A stretch of 64,000 bases of DNA. Source: JBOGOC01 sp050747525. Lineage in GTDB: Bacteria; Acidobacteriota; Polarisedimenticolia; JACPZX01; DASXTC01. The notes beneath the pieces were generated by a model. It worked only from the letters and a program-made list of their open reading frames with translations, searched no databases and was not told the origin of the DNA. Position 1 is the stretch's first letter, and each line of letters starts with the position of its first letter. Position numbers and translations under genes: made by a program. Shown piece by piece: positions 36,036 to 45,021 of this stretch. The stretch lies in contig JBOGOC010000043.1 in NCBI GenBank assembly GCA_050747525.1, forward strand, positions 18,694 to 82,693. Direction: 5' to 3'.

Positions 36036-36406
36036 AGACCGCCATCGGCCTTGCGCTCGCGACACCACTCCTCCTCGTCTGGATGATCGGTGCCGTGGGC
36101 GTCCTCGGGCGTGACGGCGATCGCGCCGACTTGCTGTATATCGGGGTGCTCGCCGTCGGTGTCATCGGTGCCATCATCGCGCGCTTCCAGCCACTTGGAA
36201 TGGCTCGCGCGTTGACCGCGACGGCGCTCGCTCAGGCGCTGGTCGCCGTCATCGCGCTGATCGCCGGGATGCACCGGGCCCCGTACAGCTCCGTGGGCGA
36301 GATCCTGGGGCTCAACGGGCTCTTCGTCGCGCTGTTTCTCGGATCGGCCTGGCTGTTTCGGAATGCTGCGCGGGAGCGAGCTACTCGGCGGTTCGGAATC
36401 GGCTGA
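36032..36406 (+). CDS. Small four-helix membrane protein
   Basis: A 124-residue protein with four predicted helices (about 5-25, 35-50, 57-80, 93-110) and a basic tail RNAARERATRRFGIG. No family is recognised. It is coupled to the serine hydrolase by an ATGA overlap and is probably a membrane partner of it. Its last codons, GIG plus stop, and the bases after them are part of the DUF2914 duplication and recur at the end of the DHFR-like gene at 45021. Confidence 0.7.
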   Translation: MKTAIGLALATPLLLVWMIGAVGVLGRDGDRADLLYIGVLAVGVIGAIIARFQPLGMARALTATALAQALVAVIALIAGMHRAPYSSVGEILGLNGLFVALFLGSAWLFRNAARERATRRFGIG

Positions 36407-37631
36407 AGGAGCAGGGCTCATCGGCTTCTTTGCGCCTCGACCGGGCCTGCAACTACATTGCAGCCGAGGGCGGCGCCATGAGCGCGACCGGATCGAAGCT
36501 GAACGGGCGTTACCAGCGGCTGCAGGACTTCCGCCGGCGGCACGCATCGGCGGAAATCGCCGTTTTCTTCGCTGCCGGGTTCCTCTTCGACATCCTGACC
36601 CTCTCCCGCATCGACGACCTCGCGACGCTCGTCCAGCAGGGGCTCTACCTGGTCCTGCTGGGGACGCTCATGATCATGGACGAGCGCTACCGGGCGGGCC
36701 TCGCGGCGCCGCCGCGATGGCTGGCGAAGGCGTGGCGGTTCTCCGAAGACGCGATCCACTTCCTCTTCGGCAGCCTGCTGAGCTCGTTCGTGATCTTCTA
36801 CCTGAAGAGCAGCTCGGGCTTCTCGTCCCTCCTCTTCATGTCGATCCTGGGCGCGCTTCTGGTCGCCAACGAGCTGCCCCGCGTTCGCGAGCGGGGGCCG
36901 GTGGTCCGCTTCGCGCTCCTCAGCCTCTGCGTGACCTCGTACGGTGCCGTGCTCCTGCCGGTCGTCCTGGGTTTCATCAGAAAGTGGATGTTCGTCACGG
37001 CGGCCGTCCTGGCGTGCGCGGCGATCGGATGGTGCGTGCGGGCTCTTTCCCGCTGGACCGGCGACGCGCCGTCGGTGCACCGGCGGGTGGCGGGGCCGGC
37101 CCTGGGGATGCAGGCGATCCTGGTCGTGGCGTACTTCGCGGGAGCGATTCCGCCCGTGCCGCTGTCGGTGCAGTTCATCGGCATCTACCACGAGGTCGTC
37201 CCACCCGGGGCGCAGGCAGCCACCGAAGGCGGCGACCCTCCGGCGGGCCGGACGTACGAGCTCAGGCACCAGCGGCCCTGGTGGAAGGTGTGGCACCACG
37301 GCGACCAGGACTTCGCGGCGCGGCCGGGCGACATCGTGCACTGCTTCGCGCGCGTCTTCGCGCCCAGTGGCTTCCGGGACGCCATCTACGTCCGCTGGCG
37401 GTGGCAGGGGCCGGAAGGCGGATGGATGGACCAGGGCCGGGCGCAACTCGGCATCATCGGCGGGCGGGGGGACGGCTTCCGCACCTTCGCGACGAAGAAG
37501 AACTACCAGCCCGGCCGGTGGCGCGTGGAAATCGAGACCGACGACGGCCGTGACATCGGCATCATCCATTTCGACCTCGTCAACGATCTCTCGTCCGGGG
37601 AGCGGAGCTTCTTCGTCGACCGGCTCTGACC
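36394..37631 (+). repeat. Duplicated segment carrying DUF2914, copy 1
   Basis: This segment, from GGAATCGGCTGAAGG through the DUF2914 stop, recurs at 45005-46218. The left edge falls in the stop-codon region of the preceding gene in both copies; the right edge is the DUF2914 stop. Protein identity is about nine in ten by eye. Confidence 0.85.
36478..37629 (+). CDS. DUF2914 membrane protein, copy 1
   Basis: A 383-residue protein. The N-terminal half has about six helices (AVFFAAGFLFDILTLS; LYLVLLGTLMIM; FLFGSLLSSFVIFYL; LLFMSILGALLVANEL; and two more). The C-terminal 150 residues after IPPVPLSVQFIGIYHEV are a DUF2914 domain, with a WHHGDQDFAARPGDIVHCFARVFAP core and the terminal FFVDR. DUF2914 is uncharacterised, often extracytoplasmic and beta-rich. 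ATG 36478 was preferred to 36430 because its N-terminus aligns with the second copy at 45068. Confidence 0.82.
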   Translation: MSATGSKLNGRYQRLQDFRRRHASAEIAVFFAAGFLFDILTLSRIDDLATLVQQGLYLVLLGTLMIMDERYRAGLAAPPRWLAKAWRFSEDAIHFLFGSLLSSFVIFYLKSSSGFSSLLFMSILGALLVANELPRVRERGPVVRFALLSLCVTSYGAVLLPVVLGFIRKWMFVTAAVLACAAIGWCVRALSRWTGDAPSVHRRVAGPALGMQAILVVAYFAGAIPPVPLSVQFIGIYHEVVPPGAQAATEGGDPPAGRTYELRHQRPWWKVWHHGDQDFAARPGDIVHCFARVFAPSGFRDAIYVRWRWQGPEGGWMDQGRAQLGIIGGRGDGFRTFATKKNYQPGRWRVEIETDDGRDIGIIHFDLVNDLSSGERSFFVDRL

Positions 37632-37671
37632 CTTCAGGGACTGCAGCCCCCGCTGCCGGCCTGCAGGCGGC

Positions 37672-38841
37672 TCATGCCGGGACACGGAAGGAGAGGCGAA
37701 TGGGGGAGACCGGCTGCGCAGGGGCTCCTCCGCCATCGGCTGGCAGCTCCCGGTCGAACAGCCGCACGGGGGTGTTCCCGGCGAGATCTTCCAGGTCGGG
37801 GTCGATCACGATGGAGTAGCCGCCGGGCCGCCAGGGCTCGGCGGGGGAGAAGGTCCAGCGCATCCCGTCTCTGGACGTGCTCGATGTCCCACGCATGGGC
37901 AGGCGGCCGGCGTCCTCGACGCCGAGGAGCCGCTGGACGAGAGCGGGGTCGAGAGGCTCGGGGAAGTCGATCGCAAGGGGAGCCGATGGGCCGGACGGCG
38001 CGAGGATCCTGAATGACGCCGGATCGGGCGAGATCCGGTCCGCCGGCCCGACCCTGAAGCTCCATTCGTAGGAGCGGGCCAGCGGTTGGCCCAGAGCGTC
38101 CCGAAGGGTGGCCTCGACGACCAGCCGGTACCGTGCGCCCTCGCGAAGCGGCGTTCCCATCGCCTGGTGGGGTCCCACCTCCCGCTTGATACGGCCCGGA
38201 TGGAAGATGAGCGTCAGGCGCCGCCGCGATGGATCCCAGAGTCCCTGCGGGATCTCCACGAACGGAAGCTCGACCTCCGCGCCTCGCTCGTCGTAGATGC
38301 TGATGGCGTCCCCCACGAGCTGCTCCTTCATGGGTGCCGAGAAGTGGACGTAGAGCCGCAGGAGGTTCTCGGGGACCACTTCGATTCCGGGCTGGACGGC
38401 CTCGACGATGGTCGAAGGACGTGTTCCGGGATCGGGCATGGCGAAGGTGAGGTCGAGTCGCGCCGCCTGCGGGCCGCGTTGTCCCGTGAGCCGCTCGAAG
38501 AGCGCGCCATCGAAGCGCGCCGTGTACTCGATCCCAGTGGCCAGCGGGAAGCGGGGCGTGAAGCGGATGGCCTCCGGCTCGACGGTCCATCTCCCGGCGA
38601 TGGGTGGGTGGACGTTGCCGGCGGGGCTCCACGCCGTGTGGACGGGAAAGAGCGCGCTCCACGTGTCTTCGTCGAGCGGCATCTCCCGCAGCGCGGCGAG
38701 CGCGTCAGGCCGAAGCCCGCGGATCACGACCGTGCCGAAGGCGGGCAAGCCCGGGTCGGCCTGAAAAACGATGGCCGGCGTCCCGGCCCACGCGGCGCCT
38801 GCGGCCAGTGCGGCCACGACGATGCAGAGATGGCCTGCCAC
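37672..38841 (-). CDS. Secreted Ig-like domain protein
   Basis: A 389-residue exported protein with a signal peptide (LCIVVAALAAGAAWAG). The rest is beta-rich with bacterial Ig-like features (FHPGRIKREVGPHQAMG; LREGARYRLVVEATLRDALGQPL; WRPGGYSIVIDPDLEDLAGN), the pattern of Big_5/SbsA Ig-like domains. No catalytic motif is seen. GTG 38841 lies two bases after the propeller gene stop, so the two are coupled and likely act together outside the cell. Confidence 0.75.
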   Translation of the reverse strand: MAGHLCIVVAALAAGAAWAGTPAIVFQADPGLPAFGTVVIRGLRPDALAALREMPLDEDTWSALFPVHTAWSPAGNVHPPIAGRWTVEPEAIRFTPRFPLATGIEYTARFDGALFERLTGQRGPQAARLDLTFAMPDPGTRPSTIVEAVQPGIEVVPENLLRLYVHFSAPMKEQLVGDAISIYDERGAEVELPFVEIPQGLWDPSRRRLTLIFHPGRIKREVGPHQAMGTPLREGARYRLVVEATLRDALGQPLARSYEWSFRVGPADRISPDPASFRILAPSGPSAPLAIDFPEPLDPALVQRLLGVEDAGRLPMRGTSSTSRDGMRWTFSPAEPWRPGGYSIVIDPDLEDLAGNTPVRLFDRELPADGGGAPAQPVSPIRLSFRVPA

Positions 38842-38843
38842 GC

Positions 38844-40004
38844 TCAGAACCTACGGACGTCCATCGAAACCATGGACAGCTTCCCTCCCGGCAGGCGCTG
38901 GAGGGCGAGGATGTACTTCCCGTTGAAGTTGTCCATCTGGATGATGCCGGAGCCCGATCGGGGCTCCCAGGTCACGCCTGCCAGGTATCCCTTCACCTCC
39001 GTGGTGATCGAGCCGTCATAGGCCTCGATGTCCTTCGGATCCACGACCATGAAAGGAAGGCTGCTGTTCGCGATGAGGAGCTTCTCGGTCCCTTCCTTCG
39101 TGTAGGTGACCATGTCGAGCGGGTAATTGCCCGAGCCGAACTCGCCGATGGTGCGCCCCTTGAGGTGGGCGCCCTCCTTCACGTCGGCTGTCTTGAAGGT
39201 GACGAGCGGCGTGCACAGGTAGGCCGCGAGCAGGTGGCTCTCCCCCTTGAGCGAGTAGGGAAGGAAGGCGCGGACAGGGGAGTCGGTCTCGTACTTGCCG
39301 TGAGCCCCGTGGAAGATCTCGAGCGTCGTGGCGGTGACGCCGCTGCGGAAGGGGAACGGGATCTTCCACATGGTGGACGAGAACTCCTCGTTGGACATCC
39401 CTGCCACGTAGAGCGTGCCGTCGGCGTAGGCCAGATCGGTGATGGCCTCGGTCCGGAGGCTGGTCTCCTTGAGCCAGGGGTGCTTCTTGTCGTTGGCGAC
39501 GGCATTGGGGAGCGCGGCCTTTGCATGGGAGACATGGCCGGTCTCGACCACGCTGATCGTCCCGTCGTCGGGGGCGACCTTCAAAAGGATGACGGCGTCG
39601 GCCAGGTGATTCGGGAGGGCCCAGTGGGAGTTCCACGCTCCCCGGCCCCGCGAGACCGAGAGGTAGACGTTCTGGGAGATGGGGTTGACGGCCATGTCGT
39701 GGATCATGATCTCCGTGGCGGCCGTCCCGAGCCGGGCCGCGATGGCCGCCTCGATGTCCGGGACGGAGAGCGCGTCGTCCTTGGCGCGCGGCTTCGTATC
39801 CCCGAGGTCCAGCGCGACGACCGCCCCCGCCTTGCCGTCGCCAATGAAGAGAATCCCCTGAGGGCCGAAGGCCAGGGCGCTCATGGACTGGATCTTCGGA
39901 TCCCCCTGCGCCATCCCCTCCGCGGCGCTGGCCGTCACGATGGCGCTGGCGACGATGAGGAACAGCGAGCCGAGCAGAACGCTGGTGCTGCGGATGTGCT
40001 TCAT
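38844..40004 (-). CDS. Secreted beta-propeller protein
   Basis: A 386-residue protein with a signal peptide (VLLGSLFLIVASAIVTASA). It has propeller-like repeats with strands such as ALAFGPQGILFIGDGKAGAVVALD, ITDLAYADGTLYVAGMS and PLDMVTYTKEGTEKLLIANSSLPFMVVD, so an NHL/SMP-like propeller is likely. No catalytic residues are recognised. GGGAGG lies six bases before ATG 40004. It is the first gene of a two-gene operon with the Ig-like protein, divergent from the kinase at 40168. Confidence 0.75.
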   Translation of the reverse strand: MKHIRSTSVLLGSLFLIVASAIVTASAAEGMAQGDPKIQSMSALAFGPQGILFIGDGKAGAVVALDLGDTKPRAKDDALSVPDIEAAIAARLGTAATEIMIHDMAVNPISQNVYLSVSRGRGAWNSHWALPNHLADAVILLKVAPDDGTISVVETGHVSHAKAALPNAVANDKKHPWLKETSLRTEAITDLAYADGTLYVAGMSNEEFSSTMWKIPFPFRSGVTATTLEIFHGAHGKYETDSPVRAFLPYSLKGESHLLAAYLCTPLVTFKTADVKEGAHLKGRTIGEFGSGNYPLDMVTYTKEGTEKLLIANSSLPFMVVDPKDIEAYDGSITTEVKGYLAGVTWEPRSGSGIIQMDNFNGKYILALQRLPGGKLSMVSMDVRRF

Positions 40005-40152
40005 GGTGGTCCTCCCAGGACAGTCACGAATGTCCCAATCGTAGACACTCTATCTGCCCGTGAGGTGTAAAGAATGTGTATAAAGTGGGCCGCTACCGCG
40101 CCACGAACGAGTGCCGTTTGACAGTGTGTCCCCCGCGACGATCCAGGGCATC

Positions 40153-40158
40153 TATAAT
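40153..40158 (+). promoter_or_regulatory. TATAAT -10 box directly before the kinase start
   Basis: A perfect TATAAT lies nine bases before ATG 40168, so transcription would start at or next to the start codon and give a leaderless mRNA. No matching -35 box is seen at the right spacing. Confidence 0.35.
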
Positions 40159-40167
40159 CCCGACCGC

Positions 40168-42909
40168 ATGGCGCTCCTTCCCGGCACGAGGTTGGGACCC
40201 TACGAGATTCTGGCGGCGACCGGCTCCGGCGGGATGGGAGAGGTCTACCACGCCAGGGACACTCGGCTCGATCGAAGCGTCGCCATCAAGGTCCTCCCCG
40301 AACCCGTGCTTCAGGACCCGGGGCGGCGGCAGCGACTGGAGCGGGAGGCGCGTGCCATCTCCAGCCTGTCCCACCCCAACATCTGCGCCCTTTACGATGT
40401 GGGCCACCAGGACGGCGTCGACTACCTCGTCATGGAATACCTCGAGGGCGAGACGCTGGCGGAGCGTCTCGGCAAGGGTCCGCTGCCTTCCGATCAGGTG
40501 ATGCGCGCTGCGCTGCAGATCGCCGGAGCACTTGACGCCGCGCACCGGCGGGGAATCGTCCATCGCGACCTCAAGCCGGGCAACATCATGCTGACCCCGA
40601 CCGGCGCCAAGCTGCTCGACTTCGGTCTTGCGAAGGCTGCGACCCCCGCGGGTATGGCGGGTGGGCTGTCGGCTGAGCACACACAAGCGACCCCGCTGAC
40701 CGCGGAGGGCACGGTCGTCGGCACGGTTCCCTACATGTCCCCCGAGCAGGTCGAGGGAAAAGAGGTCGATGCGCGCAGCGACATCTTCTCCCTGGGCTCG
40801 GTCTTGTACGAGATGGTGACAGGGCGGCGACCCTTCGATGGAAAGAGCCCGATCAGCCTGGCCTCCGCCATCCTCGAGAAGGAGCCGGCGCCGATTCGCT
40901 CGTTGAAACCGATGACACCGCATGCTCTCGACCACGCGATCCAGGTCTGCCTGGCGAAGGATCCCAATGACCGATGGCAGTCGGCGCGCGACCTCTGGCT
41001 CGAGCTGAAATGGGCCACGGATCCCCGCGAGAATACGGCGGCTTCCGCGACCTCGCACCGCAAGTGGCGCGAGTGGATCGCCTGGGCCGTCGGGGCTCTC
41101 GGCATCACGCTGGGCGTCGTCATCGCGGCATTTCAGCTTAGCGGCTCTGGCGCATCGGGACCGCGTCCAACCATGCGATTCAGCGTCCAGCTGCCGATGG
41201 GCCAGGTCATCGACAGGCACGCGGGCGGCCACCTGGCGATGTCGCCCGACGGGACACGCATCATCGTTCTCGAGACGGACCCCGCCACCGCCGATTTCGA
41301 ACGAACCATGGTCATGCGCTCGCTGGACCAGAGCGAGTTCGTGCCCGTCCCGTTCAGGGGAGGAGGCCATCCTTTCTTTTCCCCGGACGGCCAGTGGTTC
41401 GGGGCCTTCGACCAGAACAAGCTGACGAAATTCCCGTTCCAGGGGGGCTCACCGGTAGCGCTCTGCGATGCTCCAGGCTTGACGCGAGGCGCCAGCTGGG
41501 GAGACGACGGCCAGATCATCGCGAGCTTCAACGAGGGGACGACCGGTCTGGTCCGGATCTCCTCCGGCGGCGGTAAGCCGACGCCGCTGACCCAGCTGGA
41601 CAAAGAGAAGGGCGAGACCGCCCACGCGTGGCCGCAAGTTCTGCCGGGCAGCCGGTCGGTTCTGTTCACTGTCTACGGCGCCGGAGGGTTCTTCGACGCG
41701 GAGATCGAGATCCTCTCACTCGAGAACGGCAAGCGCACGTCCATCTTTCGCGGCGGAGACTTCGGCAGGTACTTTCCCAGCGGACATCTCATCTACCTGC
41801 AACACGACACGCTGCATGCAGCCCCCTTCGATCTGGAGCGCCTCATGTTGACGGGAGAGCCGCGCCCCGTGCTCGAAGGTGTCAACGCAAACTTCTTCGG
41901 CGGCGGTGATTTCGCCTTCTCCCGGACGGGAGATGCCGTCTACGTCAGCTCTCAAGGGCCGTCCTTCGGCTATCAGATCCACTGGCTCGACGGGTCGGGA
42001 GAGACCCGTCCGTTGCATGTCGCTACGGACGACTACGAGGCCCCGCAATTCTCCCCGGACGGCAAGCGGATCGCATTCGGGATCACGAGCGGTCCTCTCC
42101 ATGGGGACATCTGGATCAAGGATCTCGAGCGCGACACCGTCTCGCGGCTCACGCGCCTGCCGGGGCGCAACACCGTCCCGCTCTGGACACCGGACGGCCA
42201 GAGCATCGTCTTCATTTCGCATGGCCACGCGGCGCAGGGGATCTACTGGACTCGCGCCGACGGTGCCTCGAAGCCGCAGCCCCTGATGGAGACGAAGGGG
42301 GAGTTCCAGACTCCCAACTCCATCTCTCCGGACGGCAAGCGCCTCGCCTACGCGATGGTGATGGGTGACTTCAGCCGAAGCGAGATCTGGACCGTGCCGA
42401 TCGAGGGCGATCGGGATCATCCTCGGCTCGGACAACCGGAGGCGTTCCTGCGCACGCCGGCGTTCCTGGACTCGCCGATGTTTTCTCCCGACGGACGATG
42501 GCTTGCTTACAACTCCGATGAGTCGGGCGCGGGTGAAGTCTATGTTCGGCCTTTCCCGGGGCCCGGGGGCCAGTATCAGATCTCGGCTGCGGGAGGCTCG
42601 CGCCCCCTCTGGTCGCACGATGGGCGCCAGCTGTTCTTCCTGGACGATCAGTCGCGGATCAATGTCGCCGACTGCAGCGTGACCGGCACATCATTCGCGG
42701 CCGGAAAGCCCCGCCTGTGGGCAGACAGGAGTCTGGCGTTCATGGGCAGCAACTACTCCTATGCCCTTTCCGCCGATGGCAAGCGCTTCGCGATCGTGCT
42801 GAAGGCGGCGAAGACGGAACAGCCGCCGCGAAACACGACCGACAGGGTCGGAGTTCTGCTCAACTTCTCCGAGGAGCTCACCCGCAGGGTGCCACCGGTC
42901 AAGCGCTGA
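40168..42909 (+). CDS. Membrane Ser/Thr protein kinase with PD40 propeller
   Basis: A 913-residue kinase. Domain 1-280 has GSGGMGEVY, Lys41 (VAIK), HRDLKP with Asp134, DFG at 151 and SPEQ. One helix lies at about 302-324 (WIAWAVGALGITLGVVIAAF). The remaining 590 residues are TolB/PD40 blades (FSPDGQWFGAF, SPDGKRIAFG, WTPDGQSIVF). It has the same plan as the kinase at 349 but no adjacent sigma gene. ATG 40168 is favoured because the kinase domain starts at once (MALLPGTRLGPYEI) and a TATAAT precedes it; a frame from 40111 adds only unrelated residues. Confidence 0.9.
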   Translation: MALLPGTRLGPYEILAATGSGGMGEVYHARDTRLDRSVAIKVLPEPVLQDPGRRQRLEREARAISSLSHPNICALYDVGHQDGVDYLVMEYLEGETLAERLGKGPLPSDQVMRAALQIAGALDAAHRRGIVHRDLKPGNIMLTPTGAKLLDFGLAKAATPAGMAGGLSAEHTQATPLTAEGTVVGTVPYMSPEQVEGKEVDARSDIFSLGSVLYEMVTGRRPFDGKSPISLASAILEKEPAPIRSLKPMTPHALDHAIQVCLAKDPNDRWQSARDLWLELKWATDPRENTAASATSHRKWREWIAWAVGALGITLGVVIAAFQLSGSGASGPRPTMRFSVQLPMGQVIDRHAGGHLAMSPDGTRIIVLETDPATADFERTMVMRSLDQSEFVPVPFRGGGHPFFSPDGQWFGAFDQNKLTKFPFQGGSPVALCDAPGLTRGASWGDDGQIIASFNEGTTGLVRISSGGGKPTPLTQLDKEKGETAHAWPQVLPGSRSVLFTVYGAGGFFDAEIEILSLENGKRTSIFRGGDFGRYFPSGHLIYLQHDTLHAAPFDLERLMLTGEPRPVLEGVNANFFGGGDFAFSRTGDAVYVSSQGPSFGYQIHWLDGSGETRPLHVATDDYEAPQFSPDGKRIAFGITSGPLHGDIWIKDLERDTVSRLTRLPGRNTVPLWTPDGQSIVFISHGHAAQGIYWTRADGASKPQPLMETKGEFQTPNSISPDGKRLAYAMVMGDFSRSEIWTVPIEGDRDHPRLGQPEAFLRTPAFLDSPMFSPDGRWLAYNSDESGAGEVYVRPFPGPGGQYQISAAGGSRPLWSHDGRQLFFLDDQSRINVADCSVTGTSFAAGKPRLWADRSLAFMGSNYSYALSADGKRFAIVLKAAKTEQPPRNTTDRVGVLLNFSEELTRRVPPVKR

Positions 42910-43002
42910 TCGGTTGCAGGACCTCCTCCTGACCGGTAGGCTTTGTGGGAGAACCAGCGAGGCCAGGATGACTGCGCCCGCGGGCGAACGAGGTAGACGA
43001 CC

Positions 43003-44037
43003 ATGCGCGCGACCGTGCTGTACGCCGCCGGAGACGTTCGCATCGAGAGCGTCCCCGACCCCCGTCTGATCGAGCCGACCGATGCGCTCGTCGTCGTGAG
43101 CCGCGCCTGCATCTGCGGCAGCGATCTCTGGCCCTACAAGCTGATGCAGGCGATCGAGCGCCCGCGCCGCATGGGCCACGAGGCGATCGGCCTCGTCGAG
43201 GCCGTCGGCGCCGATGTTCGCACTCTGAAGGCCGGTGACGTCGTCGTCATGCCTTTCGCCTACTCCGACGGCACATGCGTTTTCTGCAGCGAGGGACTGC
43301 ACACGTCGTGCCTCCAAGGCGGGTTCTTCAGCACGGTCGAGGTCGCAGGAGCTCAGGCCGAAGCCGTGCGCGTCCCCCTGGCCGACGGAACGCTCGTCGT
43401 CCTGCCGGCCGGTGGCGACGACGCGCTGATGGCCTCGCTGCTCACCCTGTCGGACGTCATGGGGACCGGCCATCATGCGGCCCGCGCCGCAAGGGTCGGC
43501 AGGGGCAGGGCGGTGGCCGTGATCGGTGACGGCGCGGTGGGCCTGTGCGGCGTCATCGCCGCCCGGCGCCTGGGCGCCGAGCAGATAATCATCCTGGGGC
43601 GCCATCCCGACCGGATCGCGCTGGCGAGAGAGTTCGGCGCCACGGACGTCGTGAGCGGGCGCGGCGAGGAAGCGGTCGAGCAGGTGCGCCGGCTCACGAG
43701 AGGCCTCGGGGTCCACTCCGTCCTGGAGTGCGTCGGCACCGACCAGGCCATGCTCACTGCGATCGGCATCGCCCGCCCGGGTGGCGCCGTCGGCCGGGTG
43801 GGCGTTCCCCATTACGAAGCGATCCCCGCCTCGGAGCCCGCGTTCTACAACAACGTCACCGTCAGCGGCGGTCCCGCCCCCGTGCGGGCGTACATCCAGG
43901 AGCTGCTGCCGGACGTCCTCGAGGGCCGCATCGAGCCCGGCCGCGTCTTCGACAGGGTCATCGGCCTCGACGAGGTTCCCGACGGCTACCGGGCGATGAA
44001 CGACCGCGAGTCGATCAAGGTCATGGTGAGGCCCTGA
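43003..44037 (+). CDS. Zinc-dependent alcohol dehydrogenase (MDR family)
   Basis: A 344-residue medium-chain dehydrogenase. The catalytic zinc site is C38-G-S-D with GHE at 58-60. The Rossmann motif is VAVIGDGAVGLCG. The structural zinc loop reads SDGTCVFCSEGLHTSC, so three of the usual four Cys are present and the first is Asp; some relatives share this. It oxidises an alcohol or reduces an aldehyde with NAD(P); the substrate is unknown. It stands alone after the kinase. Confidence 0.85.
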   Translation: MRATVLYAAGDVRIESVPDPRLIEPTDALVVVSRACICGSDLWPYKLMQAIERPRRMGHEAIGLVEAVGADVRTLKAGDVVVMPFAYSDGTCVFCSEGLHTSCLQGGFFSTVEVAGAQAEAVRVPLADGTLVVLPAGGDDALMASLLTLSDVMGTGHHAARAARVGRGRAVAVIGDGAVGLCGVIAARRLGAEQIIILGRHPDRIALAREFGATDVVSGRGEEAVEQVRRLTRGLGVHSVLECVGTDQAMLTAIGIARPGGAVGRVGVPHYEAIPASEPAFYNNVTVSGGPAPVRAYIQELLPDVLEGRIEPGRVFDRVIGLDEVPDGYRAMNDRESIKVMVRP

Positions 44038-44041
44038 CAGG

Positions 44042-44569
44042 CTAGAGTTGGAACTGCACGCGAAACTGGAAGAATTGTGCGGCGCCCAGAAGGTCGAAGC
44101 GGTCCAGCACGCCGTAGCCGTAGACGAACTCCAGGCGGATGTTGGCCGACAGGTACCAGTTGGCCATGGGAGTGATGCGCCAGAACGTGCCGCCCTGGAT
44201 GGGGCCATCGGTGAGATCGGCGTGGGAGTACCTCAGGACCAGCTCCCAGGCGCCGGATCCGCCGTCGAAGACGGACCGCGCAGGAGAGACGCGCTCGAAG
44301 TAACTGCCGTGCGCGTTGTAGGGACGTGTCTCCCCGGTCAGGATGTAGGCAACAAAGGCCTCGCCCCCATTGAAGAACGGGTCCCCGGATTCCGGCGCCG
44401 AGACCTGGTTGAAGAAGTACTCCATGCCGAACATAAGCGGTCCGGGGCGGTAATAAGCCTCCACACCGTACATCTCCGAGCGATCGGCGGCGAACATGCC
44501 GGTGTCGATGGCGAACTCCTGCGCCTCGAAGGACTCGGGCTTGGAGCGGTACTGGAGGAGTCGATGCAT
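44042..44569 (-). pseudogene. Phosphate-selective porin (OprO/P-like), C-terminal fragment
   Basis: A 175-residue piece with the porin-type LLQYRSKPESFEAQEFAIDTG, several beta-strands (VEAYYRPGPLMFGMEYFF; WELVLRYSHADLTDG) and the final Phe-rich strand FQFRVQFQL, usual for OprO/P-like porins of about 400 residues or more. There is no signal peptide. The 5' part ends at about 44560-44570, where a DHFR-like fragment begins in the opposite direction. The remaining frame is open, but an N-terminally truncated porin could not be exported. Confidence 0.7.
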
Positions 44570-44586
44570 GCCTGCTTGGGGGCGGT

Positions 44587-45021
44587 ATGTACCCCGGCTA
44601 CGAGCGGTATTGGACCGCGATACAGAATGAGCCGGACAAGCCCGTCTGGATCACGGGCAACGCTCCGACGCCGGGTGAGCTCGAATACGCCCGCTTCGTC
44701 GCGCAGACCCCGCATCATGTGCTATCGAGTACCCTGACCTCGGCTCTCTGGCCAAGGACGAGTTTCGTCCGGCGACTCGAACAGGTTGCTGCCCTCAAGC
44801 AGCAACCCGGCAGGGACATCTATCTCGTTGGAGGTGCTCGGACGGCGGCGAGCCTTATCGATGCCGGGCTGGTGGATGAGCTCCGTCTTATTGTCTATCC
44901 GCTGATCGCCGGTGAAGGCAAGGTGCTCTTTGCGACGACGGAACGTCGTCGTGGCCTTGAGCTACGGAAGGTTCAGCAGCTTCAAGGTGGGCGTGTAAGC
45001 CTGACCTACGGAATCGGCTGA
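44587..45021 (+). pseudogene. Dihydrofolate reductase-family (RibD C-terminal-like) protein, 5' truncated
   Basis: 144 residues from the chance ATG 44587. Homology to the family already runs in the same frame from about 44560 (DACLLGGG before MYPGYERYW). The rest is typical: PVWITGNAP, DIYLVGGARTAASLIDAGLVDELRLIVYPLIAGEGKVLF. Full-length relatives have roughly 40-60 more N-terminal residues including the first strand and nucleotide loop, so the gene has lost its 5' end at the junction with the porin fragment. The last codons (YGIG, stop) belong to the edge of the duplicated DUF2914 segment. Confidence 0.7.

Noticed and set aside
40118..40158. TTGACA at 40118 plus TATAAT at 40153 as one sigma-70 promoter
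   Set aside because: The spacing is 29 bases, far from the usual 16-18.
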